Shown here: positions 10,681 through 22,647 of the stretch, piece by piece | How positions within the stretch are numbered: the first letter of the stretch is position 1 | Layout: each line of letters begins with the position of its first letter | Assembly (NCBI GenBank): GCA_917880885.1 | Contig: OU862910.1 | Coordinates: 49,963,285-50,027,284, forward strand | Reading direction: 5' to 3' | DNA: 64,000 nt | From: Limnephilus marmoratus | Lineage: Eukaryota > Arthropoda > Insecta > Trichoptera > Limnephilidae | Program-made: the position numbers and the translations under genes | Notes under the pieces: generated by a model | Seen by the model: the letters and a program-made list of their open reading frames with translations, nothing else | What the model was told of the DNA's origin: nothing | Database searches by the model: none

Positions 10681-10737
10681 TTAAACGATGTATTGTGTAA
10701 CCGAAAGGTATGTTACAAGTTACAACGTAAATGAGCG

Positions 10738-11055
10738 GCAGGACCTTGTCGAAGACGTATGCAGGAATCAATATCACTAACCAAAGCAATGAACACAACC
10801 TTTACGATCCGAGTTGTAAAGCTACTCAGAACCACAGACAATAATTAACGATCGTCATCGAAAAAATCTTTTTACAACATCTCCCACAATCTCATAAACG
10901 AAGCATGTATACTCGTAAGAGATGCTATAACGTATTTTTCAGCGGCAGGATCATATATAGAAGACGCGTGATAAATCAGAAGTCAAAAGCCATAAACGTG
11001 TGGAGTTGTAAAGCAACTCTGAACCACGGTCAATAATAAACTTCACCGTTGAAGA
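10738..11055 (+). repeat. Family M, imperfect tandem pair
   Basis: GAGTTGTAAAGC, ACTC.GAACCAC and CAATAAT in order occur at 10810-10850 and again at 11007-11040. The upstream GGCAGGA word is at 10738 and 10944, giving a period of about 200 bp. Related CAGCGGCAGGA words are at 57494. Confidence 0.5.
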
Positions 11056-12345
11056 CGCGCTAACCGCGTCACACCGCGTCACAAGTCGCAAAGAAAGCCG
11101 GCGTGACTCGAGGTTCACCAACTGGCGAGGAAAGTGATTCCACTACGTTCACAATAATACTATATATAGCTACTTCTATGGATGATTCTTCGCTCATCGC
11201 AGATTATTAATTTCCAACGCTATACATTTTATTGCTTTCATTGAATAAGAGATAATCATTATTTCCCGTTATTTTTATTATTATTATAATATCCGTGGTG
11301 GATGTGATATTTGATGCAATCTGTTGTAATATATAATCTAATCGTTGTATGTTGATTGTTTTATTTCAAACAGGTGAATTAGGTAACTCTAACAAATCTT
11401 AATTGGTTTTCCCCTTAATTACGTATACTGGCGAAATTGTGATTTTATAAAATCAATCAAATGTTGTAATTTATTCCTGGTTATAAATTAAGATTGGCAC
11501 AGCAACAGTGTGTTTTTTTTTGGGAAATTCTTCACGGTTGTCTCAAAATTTACGTTAGTTTTTTTATGACTATTTAGGTTATAACTTTTATTTCTTTTTT
11601 CCTATTCACTAGTACGTTCTTTTTCGGCTTTTTGCGAATGGTTTTTTTGTATGTAATTGTGCACCAGTTCACCACTCGTATGTCAAAAAGAATATGTTTC
11701 CTCTTTTATTCATTTGTTCTTCTCAAAAACTCTATTTGCCCACTGCTATCAAAAGTCGCACTTAAAAATGCGTTCCGATGCACAATACAATACAAACAAC
11801 ACATTTTAGGGTTCCACGACAATTCAATAAAGTTGCATTTCAATACCCTTTCATCACTTTTAATGACTTTTCAACGGACGTGTTGAAATTGCACGATTCG
11901 AGTTATCCGGTCACAATACTGGGTATGTCCTGTTCTAGGGGTTGTTATGTATTATGATAAAAAGGTAGTTTTTTTTTTCGAAAATATATTCAAATAAACA
12001 AGACTCTGATAAATTTGGGCTCTCGTAATCTCCAAAAGCTTTTTTCTCAATATTGTACGTTTTCACCATCTAAATATGCAACATTCGAGACCCTTGAGGT
12101 ATTCACAATTCACATTCGATAAGAATTACATTTGGCGGCCCATCCTAGTGTAAGTTTTACAATGCCATTATTTGCTATTCGGTTGTGTTCAGGGCCTAAA
12201 ACCGTTGTAAGGTATATTGTTGTAATAATTAATAATCTAATAGTGTCAATGTTTACCTCAAAGTGATTTTTTATTGATAAAGTCACGCACGTTAGACGAC
12301 CCAAGGCGCTTTGTGGGTGGATCGTAGCTCACTTCACCCGCAACC
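11056..12345. other. No recognised gene
   Basis: A CpG-richer stretch at 11040-11140 is followed by CTATATATAGC at 11160. It could be a promoter, but no transcript start or coding exon can be shown. The rest is AT-rich, and frames of 84 and 64 codons have no recognisable features. Confidence 0.35.
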
Positions 12346-12349
12346 GGCT

Positions 12350-13373
12350 GGCATTGAACTATAAGAAGTTTGGTTAACCTATTGCATTATTTTCAAATTC
12401 AGGTTTCCAACAAAAAATCTTCCAATATAAAAATAATAGTTACGAAAAAATTTTGCAAGCACGCGAAGATGAAAAACTAGATTAAAAGCTACAGATTATT
12501 CTTTACTTAACCCTTTCTTATCCAAATTAATTCCTACAGATATAAAAAATAAATAACTTATAATTATGTGTACTTGAAACATTTGATTTTTTTTAAGTTT
12601 TTTTTTTTAAACTGATAGTTTAGGAAATATTCAACGTCATTTTAAAACGACAGTGGTTCTGGGAGGTAAATGATGTATTACTATAAAAATGGACCATTTT
12701 CTAGGAAGAATATTTTTAAAAAATACATCAATTAAAGACAATATCTTGTCTACTTATCACTCGATAGTATTTTTGATGTGTTCTTCTCATCAAAACACAT
12801 ATATAACACATAATAAATAAATTGATTAAATAGTCATACGAATTAGTCAAATGGTATACCCTCAAACGACCAGTGTCGATTTGAAATGACACGATACTTT
12901 AGGATGCTAAAAATTCATATTATATCAATGTTTTGTTGTATTTTCATTATAATATTAAAGAAGGTACATCTTACTGTAAATAAAAACGAAAAAATATATT
13001 AAAAAAACATAGATATCTTGTCGGTTTTAATACTGCAATTCCCTCGGATCATAGCTTTTCAAAAGGTGTGATCAACGATTCTTGTTTACCTACGATATGA
13101 AGTGTGTACGCAATTCAGCCAACGCAATGAAAAAAATCAATGTTGCCAGGAAGGATTCACTTAACTATTTGTAAAAAACCGCAAATAAATTGGTTCAGTA
13201 GTTGCTTAGTAAAAAAATTTCAAATTTCACGTCATTTTAAAATGACTCTGGTTGAGAAAGGGTTAACAATCGACTGGCATGGAACTTAGTACTTTTGGAA
13301 CTTATTACATTATTTTCAAATTCGGGCAACAATTTTTTTGCAATCATGTGCAGTTTTAGATTAGCTATAGATT
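12350..13373. repeat. Host repeat duplicated around a piggyBac-like MITE
   Basis: CATTATTTTCAAATTC, a TTTTGCAA block and TTAGATT.GCTA.AGATT appear at 12383-12500 and again at 13308-13373, so related flanks precede both the MITE at 12507 and the TTAA element at 13374. Confidence 0.5.
12507..13266. mobile_element. TTAA-flanked piggyBac-like MITE
   Basis: TTAACCCTTTCTTATCC at 12507 is matched by the inverted GGTTGAGAAAGGGTTAA ending at 13266. TTAA target sites with CCC-starting inverted ends are the hallmark of piggyBac elements. Inner inverted similarity (CATTTTAAAACGACAGTGG against CCAGAGTCATTTTAAAATG) supports it. 760 bp, no transposase. Confidence 0.7.
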
Positions 13374-14095
13374 CTTAAGAGGGCATTACCAGAGAAAACC
13401 AGAAATATGTCATTTTCAAATCAGATTTTAGACGTATCGACTCTTTTCCACAAAAAATTATAAATGGATTTCGAAAGATTGTTCTTTTATCTAGCATTCG
13501 CATGTAATAAATTTTGAGAAAAAATTTTAATTTTTAGTATAATAAGGTTATTCCATAGGTCGTTGGCAGATTTATTAAATTTTCAAAAAAGATTTTGTAT
13601 TATACCACACCCATTTCAAATAATATAATCATGCAGTAAAATAAATCAATACATTATCTAGCAAACGCATGTTTTAGAATTTTAATTTTAGTTTCAATAA
13701 AATCATTAAAAAATATGTACGTACATGTGTTTCTTGACGAAAATTGGTCCATTTGTGTATTTATTTGCGCACTTACAAACTAATATATTTCAGATTTTTT
13801 TAACATTCTTATTAAATTTAGACATTATTGAAAAATGATAAATACTTATAATCAAAAAATAACTACAAAAAGTACATTATTTTAATAGTTTTATCATCAC
13901 GCCTTTCAGCATTTTTGGATGAAGGTATAAATTAAAGCTAATTTGAATTGAAATAAATTCGATATTGAATTATAATTTAAAAAAGCTGGTACGGAGAATA
14001 ATTAATCTTTCTCGTTGTAACCGCCCTGCACGATCGTAAGAACAACTTTCGACGAAATGTGGATTTTCGTCCGCTGGCTGGTTAAACGCTCTTAA
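13374..14095. mobile_element. Family J TTAA-flanked MITE, copy 1
   Basis: Starts TTAAGAGGGCATTACC and ends AACGCTCTTAA. A copy more than 90% alike by eye lies at 42110-42862, with the same ends and internal words (TAGCATTCGCATGTAATAAA, CGCCCTGCACGATCGTAAG). The exact repeat boundary at TTAA suggests a piggyBac-type target site. Non-coding. Confidence 0.7.
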
Positions 14096-14437
14096 TTTGC
14101 ATTATCTAGAATAATCTCTAAATATGTATGAAAATCTATTGTGTATGTATTATGGACGATAGGGTTCTCATCGGGTTTAATTCATCGTAAGTATATACAT
14201 ATGCTCACCAGGGGTGTATAAAAGTTGCTTTATTCAACAATAACAATTGATTATTCAAGATCCAGATTCAATTATTATATCAATGTAACAACAACAACAA
14301 TTCAGCTCTATGATTAAAAAAGTGTTTACTTTGTTACTACTTGGATTGATCTTTCTCCGAAATTATTCCATTACATTAATCTTTCATAAGAATATTGCTG
14401 CCAACCCAACATTGCTGAATCTTATTATTATTTTAGC

Positions 14438-14765
14438 AGTGAAACTTCTTTAGCAACGTTGTGATTTGAAACTCGATGAAACGGAAACGACACTAAAATG
14501 AGACGAACACACACATCTATAGGATTTACCCTGCGATATAATGAGATAGAACGAAACCTTACCGCATTGGCCGCTTTGATTATGAGCTCACTTTGCAAGG
14601 CTTCTTTGTTGAGATTGTGTGGGCTTCTACCGCGTGTAAACTGCGCTCGATTTTTTTAATTTTTATTTGTGTGGTGCTTCGTAGTCTCCCCTCTACTGTC
14701 TACTTTAGTTTTCCTGAAGGTTTCACTTCTAAGGCGTGTGAATTATGCTTTCTGTTTTTTTATTT
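14438..14765 (+). repeat. Family B single unit
   Basis: AGTGAAACTTCTTTAGCAAC at the start, then CGACACTAAAATGAGAC and AGGTTTCACTTCTAAGGCG near the end. It is longer than units in the 8-kb array and close to those at 47.8-48.5 kb. Confidence 0.7.
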
Positions 14766-15544
14766 TTTTTATTTTCAACTACCGATTTCCGGAAACTTTT
14801 GAAACCCTAAAAAAATCTTATAATCACGTATTTTTCTGCGGCAACTTTCTTTGTTTGAATTAATATTTTGAAGGGCCATAATATTTAAAACTAACTAGTG
14901 CTTTGGTACTTCCTATATACTTGTAGCAAATATTTAGATCAGTCTCCTCCGCAAATAATTTTTTTTTCTTCGCTTGAATCTCCGCGATGACGGTTAAAAC
15001 CTTAGCTTCGCTGGAATGTAGATTTGAAATCGAAAATGTATCGGTCACGTGCCGCCGCGTTACTTTCCCTGTCCATTTTCACTTGCTGGCCATTGTGGGA
15101 AGTCTGCGATACTACCAACAATAATTACGTTTACTGCCGTGTGCAAAATATATTACGAGTATTTAATTTAGTTTTGTTATGATTTATTCTCTCGACCTAC
15201 TCAACGCATAAACTGGTTTCTGTATCGTATGAATAATTTAATCCACGTTGAAAATAGAACACTTTATTTTATCTGATAAATTGTTTTAAGACTTCACTTG
15301 TATTTTATTTTCACTCTAATTTAACTGTGTATTAAATTTAATATTTTATGTGTTCATACGTGTTCGACGTTCACCAGTGTTCTGAGAATCGTCGATATGG
15401 TACATAAACCGATTCAATTTATCTAATTGACTGAATAGCAAGGTTGAAAATTGTTACTAAGGACGGTTTGTTTCACAGAATTTAAACAATTCATCAAAAT
15501 TTCAAAGTTAATTTTCAAGTTCTGTAAAGGTTCTTTTCGAGTTC
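14766..15544. other. No recognised feature
   Basis: AT-rich. The minus frame of 62 codons at 14860-15048 shows no family motif. Confidence 0.35.
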
Positions 15545-15705
15545 TGTTGTTATATAATGACCTATGTGTTCCTCCCTCCTACAACATAGATCTTTTCAAG
15601 ACCCAGGTTTACTCCATCCTTTCCACACAGCATCCCTAAAGGTGGCAGGAGCCCTGAGGGAAATTATTTTCATCAAGTCCTTCTTAGTGGGAGTTACGTA
15701 GAAAA
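15545..15705 (+). pseudogene. Family A LINE 3' end fragment
   Basis: The translation VPPSYNIDLFKTQVYSIL followed by STQHP matches the end of the LINE frame at 35753-36277 (PPSYNIGLYKTNVHSFL). It is followed by the same 3' UTR hairpin (CCTGAGGGAAATTATTTTCA). Only the last ~25 codons remain. Confidence 0.65.
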
Positions 15706-16286
15706 AAATATTGGTCAGTTAATTCACAAAACTGAAATAAAAACACATAATAACTTTAAAATTAACTTTGAAAATTGATGAATTGAAGGAGCTTCACACA
15801 ACGGAAATTTGCACAAATTACGCAAGGTTCATACCTTGGTCCACCCTTATTTTTTTTCTAATAAAACCATTAACGAATTAACTTTTCCACAATACTATAT
15901 AGTTTTAAACATCATGACGTGACTAATTGTGACGGAATTTTCAAATATAAAATTAAACAAAAGGTTCGCAATTCGCAATATTGGGCGTCGCGTTGTTTCA
16001 TATTTTTTCTACCAATGTAGGTAGGTACAATCCTTTTCCTGAATTTTTGAATTTGGCGATATTAATGTTAAGAACTTATGTAAATTAATAAACATCACGT
16101 GAAAAATTAAGTTTGGCGGCCATCTTAGATGTGTCTGGGCCTCTTCGCAGACGGTGACAATTAAAATGACAAATAACATGTTTAAGGCTCCGCGGCTGTT
16201 AGATATTAGATCAAAGCTTTGTGCGTTTCTCTTCAATGCTTTTGGTGAATATTTTGCAAATCACGCAACAGTCACATGTATTGAAC
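15706..16286. other. No recognised feature
   Basis: AT-rich; no repeat match or coding exon recognised. Confidence 0.35.
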
Positions 16287-16287
16287 A

Positions 16288-16665
16288 TATTAAGGTGATG
16301 CACCACGTCGTATAAAATTCGAGGTCAGGCCGCTAACAATAACATGTAGATGGCGAAAAGGTTTAAATTCTCGTGTAACACCAGCCGCCTGTTTTGATTC
16401 ATTCACGAAAAAAACATCGCCAAAAAGCGGGCTTTATTTTACTTTGCGAAGCTCAGGCACAAATATTTTAATGTTTTACTAACATTTTCTAAAGAATTTA
16501 ATTTTCCATATTATATGTATAATAAAACCTTAATCAAAAAGGGGTTCGTAAGTGAAGTTTTTAAGTTCGTAAGTTTGAAATTTTTATAGGCCAAATACTT
16601 TATTTTGTTCTGAGCATATAAAAAGACTAAATAAAAAAAACTTGATTATTTCAAATGTAAACATG
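16288..16665 (+). repeat. Family K repeat, copy 1
   Basis: Begins TTAAGGTGATGCACCACG, then GGCCGCTAACAATAACATGTA, AAAACATCGCCAAAAAGCGGG and AATTTAATTTTCCA. Copies lie at 18700-19022 (inverted) and 30622-31145, and a tail at 60240-60420. The start TTAAGGCGATGCACC is conserved; the other end is not clear, so the class is open. Confidence 0.65.
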
Positions 16666-16736
16666 TGTTCTACTTGCAGTATTTAATTAAAGCATCTAAA
16701 ATATTTCTAATAAATTTTATTTTCAAACCAAAATCA

Positions 16737-17112
16737 CACCCCAAGTTGTTTGCTACGTTTGGTGACTTAGCAGGGGTGCCCGGGTTCATGAGGGTGAGGT
16801 TTGTCCGGTTCTTGGCGGCGGATGCGTCTGCCCGCCAGCTGCGTGGCAGGCCGGATCGGGAGAGACTGTTTGAGGAAGTTGACCTCTCCAACCGGACACT
16901 TACGGAATATCGCCTTGCATCGTAGTAGGAGGGATGGATTCAAATGTCCGTCACTCCTGGGCAAACTGACCCCCAAATGCTACCCGCCCCTCGTACCTTC
17001 TTCCTTCCAAGAACTTCCTATCCTTCCTTTCCTGAAAAGACCCTCCACACTCCAAAGATGAAATAAGCCCTCAGAGGAATTATTTTCCTCCGGGATTGGA
17101 TTGAACTAATGT
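16737..17112 (+). mobile_element. Family A element, copy 5 (long form)
   Basis: Runs from CCCCAAGTTGTTTGCTACG to the CTCAGAGGAATTATTTTCCTC hairpin. It holds the GC-rich interior with GTGGCAGGCCGGATCGGGAG and GCCTTGCATCG. The overlapping 86-, 73-, 69- and 86-codon frames are repeat shadows. Confidence 0.7.
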
Positions 17113-17577
17113 AAAACACATGATTTTGCATTGCCTAATCAAAAATTCATCGTCCTAAAACTCATCGCCCTAATCAAAAATTTCAACTTACAAGAGAATT
17201 TTGCTTGAAACAAGTGATGCTTACTGCAAACCGTGCATTTACGTGCAATTATGAACGTTCAGTCCATTCGTGGTTTCCCTTCTATTGTTGTCCACCATTT
17301 GTCGATTGTTTCAGGCCTTGGCCCAATCCGTGGTAGTTACAGAGGTACAGAAGATCATGTTTGGGTTATTTACGTTGAAACATGAAAATCTATTGTTTTA
17401 TTTTGTTTTAACATTTTATTTTCTCACCGTAATCGTTTAGTTACGCTAAATCGATATTAGTATCCATAAAATATTAATTTTCAAGTTTTTCTCGCTCTGG
17501 TGTAAAGTTAGTAATTGAACACGAGCGAGCAATTTGTTCGTGACGTTGTTTTGACCATTATTTTTTTTTTTTTGTTA
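17113..17577. other. No recognised feature
   Basis: Mixed AT-rich sequence without repeat match or exon. Confidence 0.35.
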
Positions 17578-17721
17578 TTTAATGATTGAAGACAATATTA
17601 GCGAGTCTCAAAAATTTGAAACAGAAAGAGATTCAAAACCCAGGGTTTATTTCCTAGATTAGATTTTTTTTCTATTTCAAGTTTTCGTTTTGAGACTCGC
17701 TAAGATCACTCAATGATTAAA
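17578..17721. mobile_element. Short TIR element
   Basis: TTTAATGATTGAAGACAATA with TTAGCGAGTCTCAAAA on the left is mirrored by TTTTGAGACTCGCTAAGATC with ACTCAATGATTAAA on the right. The imperfect inverted ends are about 35 bp around a 70-bp centre. Confidence 0.55.
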
Positions 17722-18043
17722 TATTACAATTAGGTTATTCCAAAAATTAAATTCGGTGACTTAGCGATCTCACAGTCATCTTGGGTAGCGTCCTTTGCGT
17801 CCAAAGATTCAAAGAAAACGAATTCTAAAATTTACTAATCATAAATAATATTGTATTCAAACAGGTTAGCACGGTGCCTGGTTATTTGACGTTACGCCAT
17901 TGACCAGATACACGTATCTCGCTGACCCTGTTTTTAGTGCACATCTCGTCGTTTTCTTAAGGCGATGCTAAGTGACACTACTGAGTAATGCAAAATCGTG
18001 GGGTTTTGGGTTTGAAAAATGGATCGCTTAGAAATAGTTTAGA

Positions 18044-18635
18044 GTTTAGATCAGGGTTTCCCAATCAGTGGTCCGCAAAAGGCTAGAAGATGGTCCGCCG
18101 GTCAATAAGCGTGCCAGCGCGCAGGCGGGCGGTCCCTGAAGTCCCTGGTCGAGAAGTCTAAATAAAAAAAATCGGGACAATATTCAGTTTATCATTATTG
18201 TACCTTGTGCTCAGTGGCCATTATGGTATTCCGTTTCGCCCCACCCCATCCTACCCCGTTCTACCTCCTCCGTTGTGGTAAATATTCTGCTAGAATCCGT
18301 CCCACCCTATCCCATTCCGCCCCATTCGTTGTGGAAAATATTCACAGGCAGTAGCTTAGACTAACACGGGTGGCAACTAGGACGGATAGGGCGGATAACG
18401 TGGTGACAACCCCCCCCCCCCCCCCCAACAAATTACGACTTAATAAAAAATTGGCCCGTTCTCGGGGGGGAGGTGTGGCTAGAGTAGAGAATTGTGATCT
18501 TGGGGGTGAAACTCGGTCGGGTGGCACCTGGAGCGCCGCCCCCCCTCGCTACGCAACTGCTTGTGGTCCCTGTCGAAAAAATAAACGTACAAGTGGTCCC
18601 GGGACTGAAAAAGGTTGGGAACCACTGGTTTAGAT
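18044..18635. mobile_element. hAT-type MITE with 8-bp TSD
   Basis: GTTTAGAT flanks both ends (18044-18051, 18628-18635). The element (18052-18627, 576 bp) starts CAGGGTTTCCCAATCAGTGG and ends GGTTGGGAACCACTG, the usual hAT terminal repeat form. A 16-nt poly-C run lies at about 18411. It is related to the larger copy at 46609-47369, in the opposite orientation. No transposase. The 61-, 87- and 117-codon frames are accidental. Confidence 0.85.
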
Positions 18636-18699
18636 GCTTTAGTTATGTACTACGAATGGAATACATATTTGTTTTTGAAATAAAAGAGTATTTTTTTGA

Positions 18700-19022
18700 T
18701 TGGTCTTTTTATAAGCTCAGAAGAATAAAGTATCAGGCCCATAAAAAAACTTGTTTAAAGTTGAAAATCTACTATTTACGAACCCCTTTTCGGTTATGGT
18801 TTTATTGTGTAATGTGGAAAATTAAATTCTTTAGAAAATGGTCGTAAAACATTTTAATATTTATGTCTGAACTTCTCAAAATAAAATAAAACACGCTTTT
18901 AGGCGATGTTTTTTCTTGAATAAATCAAGACGGGCGACTGGTGTTAAACGGGAATTTAGGTCTTATCGCCATCTACATAAGGAGTGTATTGTTAGCGGCC
19001 TCATCCGATATTTCGCCTTAAC
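18700..19022 (-). repeat. Family K repeat, copy 2
   Basis: The complement of the unit at 16288-16665, ending at GATATTTCGCCTTAA. Shares AAACATCGCC-type and TTGTTAGCGGCC words. Confidence 0.65.
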
Positions 19023-19264
19023 CATGCGTTCTCCATCTGCAACATTAAAATTACCACCGGTGGAAAGCCGCGTTTCATAACGTGGTCATCGTTCCATAAA
19101 CCAGCGTCCTTGATTCGTTCGCCTATCACTAAGTTATCGACGCTATTTCACAACGAAACAGAATGAGGAGAAGAAAAAAAACCTGCACCGGCTTTCGTCT
19201 CAAAAGTGTGTCACCACGCTAAATGTGACGTAAATCGGCCCGCTAAACACCTAGGTCCTAGGTC

Positions 19265-19360
19265 ATTATAAAAAGCGGGCTATAAAAGCTAAGAGACGCG
19301 AGTTGCGAGTGCGTGTAGACTTGTAGACGGTAGTAGCCCCGTTCAGCGTAACATGCGTGA
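19265..19360 (+). promoter_or_regulatory. Possible TATA promoter
   Basis: GGCTATAAAAGC (TATA core 19281-19288) sits in locally GC- and CpG-richer DNA and is followed about 30-60 bp downstream by mixed-composition sequence with TTCAGCGTAAC. This resembles an insect TATA promoter. No downstream donor site or coding exon can be tied to it, so it may be chance. Frames of 60 and 74 codons overlap on opposite strands. Confidence 0.25.
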
Positions 19361-19599
19361 AAGTGACCCTCCGGAGTGGCTCATTCACAAACTCGTTCCT
19401 CGCCCACTCGTCACCCCACTCTCCTGCTCGGGCCATTACCGTGTTCACTTCAGCTGGCGTTATTTCATATCGACGTATTTACTTTGTAGACGATCCAATC
19501 CTACGTATTATCGTAATGAGTCGTAATGTTGAGTGCCTCCTCTCATATCGTAATACATGTACCCAAGTGTCCTCGTTTTAACTAAAATTTCCTACATAT

Positions 19600-20270
19600 G
19601 TGAGTGTATATGTATATATGTCTAAAAGTACATATATGGATTTTTAAAGTAAAACTTCTTTACGCACGCTTGACTTGGGGAGTAAGCTGGTGAATGCCTT
19701 GACGAGAGTGTTACGAAAAGTGTGATCGGGAAAGGCGAACGGAAGTTGAGAGGGAGATATAAGTTAGTGAAGTTTTACTTCAGTCGTGTGGTCTAAAGCA
19801 TTTTTTTTGTATGTCGGATGTTCATAAATTTATGTACACTGGGTCCGGAAGCTACCGATAGAAGCGGTTCTGGGGAATCTACATCACAGAGAACCCACAA
19901 TTTTTTTTTTTTTTTTCATTTGCAACATTTTGATTTTTTTTTTAAACTTTATTTTTCTGTAACTAAAGGGTTCAAAACATGTTTGGAGCCGTGTCTATAC
20001 TTTGGGGCGTTTTAAAAGATAATAAACACCTGATAGTAAAATAGTAACCGCCTAGGCATTGATTTTTTTTTCAAATTTGACATAAAAACTTCCTACTTCA
20101 GACTCGATTTAGGTACCTACTCGAAAACGAACGTTATATCACAAAATCTGCACCAAATGAGATTTTTTTTCAGTTTCCTACTTACACCACTTATTTCCGA
20201 ACACCATGCTTTGTAAATTTGAAGTCATTTGAACCTTTCAAGATAATTCAGAAACGAAACGTTTATTTAC
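19600..20270. other. No recognised gene; one family B scrap
   Basis: AAAGTAAAACTTCTTTACGCACG at about 19647 recalls the start of family B. Poly-T runs occur at 19902-19917 and 19935-19944. Otherwise unassigned. Confidence 0.35.
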
Positions 20271-20272
20271 CT

Positions 20273-21020
20273 TTAATCTTTTTCATCTTCACATTCGCCT
20301 CCAACTCCTCCTGTCCTCAGCGGCTGACTTCCAGTTTGTTACCTGGAGAGTCTGTGCTGCATCCCCTCTTACCTCGACTTCCCACCTCACTTTTAATCTT
20401 TTTCATCTTCACATTCGCCTCCAACTTCTCCTGTCCTCAGCGGCTGACTTCCAGTTTGTTACCTGTAGAAGCTGTGCTGCATCCCCTCTTACCTTGACTT
20501 CCCACCTCTTTCCACCTGGGTGTCAGTCAAAATTCTTTTTGGGACGCGTGTATCCGGCATTATCTGTACTTGCCCAGCCCATCTCAAACTGAGGAGCCTC
20601 ATATGGGCTAAGATGCTAGGGGCCTGATATATATATCAAACAGTTTTTTGTTGTGCCGGATGCGCCACTGTTCGCCCTCTTTCACGGGTCCACATATTCT
20701 TCTCAGCACTTTTCTTTCAAAAGTATCTAGCGTATCGGCCACCACCGTCAGTGTCAGCGCCTCACATCCATATGCCAATTCAGTTCTAACAATGGTCTTA
20801 TGTATGGTTATTTTGGTTTCTCTGTGGACGCTACGTGACTTAAAAACTGGCAGTAAAGAGAAGTATGTTTTGTTGGCTACTGTGATTCCTCTTCTGATTT
20901 CCCCGTTCTGAGGTCCCCGTTGTTTCCTGCAGAGCTCCTGCTCTGTACCATAATTTTCGTTTTGTCATCATTAACCGGCAGTCCTACTTCCCATGCCGCT
21001 GTTTTTAAAGGGTCGGAGAC
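20273..21020 (-). pseudogene. RTE-type LINE reverse transcriptase remnant
   Basis: On the minus strand the piece after the catalytic aspartates reads AAWEVGLPVNDDKTKIMV, the usual 'IGL.IN..KTK' palm block. It continues with ANKTYFSLLPVF, ETKITIHKTIVRTELAYGCEA and FERKVLRRICGPV, then a degenerate end WKSAAEDRRSWRRM. These are the RTE-clade landmarks, in order. Stops and frame breaks (for example around 20900) show it is dead. The last ~120 bp of the coding end are duplicated in tandem (20273-20392, 20393-20512). Confidence 0.75.
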
Positions 21021-21412
21021 ATCAATATATTAACTATAGATTAGCCCTCTCATACTCAATTCCAATCCCAAAGTGACACCACCTACGAGAAATTTCATAA
21101 TGCAACTACCCATCGAATTCCGTTGCATCTCTTGCGTGACGTAGTTGTGACTAGGAAGAAATTAAACATTTTTTATCAAATGTTACTTTTCTCGGTACGC
21201 TGCCTCGAATTTATATGTTATGTACATATTTTTTTAGATATTCATATAACTGATTAAATTGTTAATAATAAATTCCAGGATAGCCCATACCTAAAATATT
21301 TCTAACTGCCTGAAATTTGTCTTTTAAAAATGATCTTCATAAAGCTAGTAATTCCGTTACCGCGAACTTGCTGGAAAACAAATTAGCTCCACGCAGACCA
21401 ACAAAGGTACAA
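21021..21412. other. No recognised feature
   Basis: AT-rich, no match inside the window. Confidence 0.35.
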
Positions 21413-21414
21413 AC

Positions 21415-21610
21415 TAATGCTTCTTGCGATCTTTTGACTATGAGATAATAGACTTTCTTTTTGATAAATGTTTTCGTAAACCAATACGTTTGGTTCCGGT
21501 GTCATTTTTACCAATGCTTCTTGCGATCTTTTGACTATGAGATAATAGACTTTCCTTTTGATAAATGTTTTCGTAAACCAATATTTTTGGTTCCGGTGTC
21601 ATTTTTAAGA
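21415..21610 (+). repeat. Tandem duplication, unit ~95 bp
   Basis: AATGCTTCTTGCGATCTTTTG through TGGTTCCGGTGTCATTTTT occurs twice back to back with two or three substitutions, so it is a recent duplication. The 66-codon frame at 21461 spans it. Confidence 0.85.
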
Positions 21611-22647
21611 CACGCCCTGTCTAGATATACTTGGTCGAAGGTCGGAGACCTCCATGGCTGAAATTGATCTTCCGACAATGTTAATGTCATACGCATATCC
21701 GGCTACTTGACTTAACACATTTTTTCAAATTTTAAAACATATCTTTAGGTTCTAGATAAGTCAACAATTCTTAGAAAGAAGTCGAAAATTTTAATTTGAT
21801 ATATTTCCAGTTGTGTCGGTTTCTCAGTACAAATTCAAAATCAAATGGCGAATACGAAGTCAGGCAGGGTAAGACAGACAGAGTACGCAATACTAAATCA
21901 GTGGCATAATTGGTTTCCATTCAGATCTACGTGTATTTGAAGGGTAGTTGAAGGTGTGCATTATCTATTCTCTATATTATCTATGTTATTATTGAACTTT
22001 TGTTCTGTAAATAAACAAAAATTGAATAACCAAGTAATAAGAATAATAACAAATGATTTATTATTAGTTATTATAATATGTTTTAGAAATGTCGCAATAA
22101 ATCGTAACTTCGTGGTATTGGGGTCCAATTATTGCGCGTCTTCCGCTAATCGGCGCAACCTTCCGGGTCGTGACTGCAGAGATGTGTTTATATAATTTTG
22201 CAATTGATGCGTCCACAATAATAACTCCCAATTATCGTTGATTTGTCATTTCACCAAATACGACGCCATTTCTCGGTTAATCATTCAATAGCATCTATTG
22301 ATATTTAAATAAAACATTTCAACATTATTGTTATTTTTTTTTTTAAATTCATGCTTTTACCGTCCTTTCATTCTTATCCGATTTTATTCGTTTCGTACTA
22401 TTGCCCCAGGTGGTTATACCATATATTAATTAGTTAAATGATCCCCTCAGTGGGTGCCAAACTTTTTTTGGGTATTTATAAGTGAATGATTTGTAGCACC
22501 TTTTTTTGTGAAAAATAACCTCAAGGGCACTGTTTATATTTCGACTTCTACCCAATGTAAATTGTGCAACATTGCTTTTTAACACGTTCGCGCTGTGGGG
22601 ACCAAAATATGTATAGAATCAGTTAAATACTACCTGAGTTAAATACA
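21611..22647. other. No recognised gene
   Basis: AT-rich. CCTCAAGGGCACTGT near 22522 resembles the CCTCAAGGGCGCTGTGC word at 49277, so a decayed copy of a shared LINE-tail motif may lie here. Confidence 0.35.
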
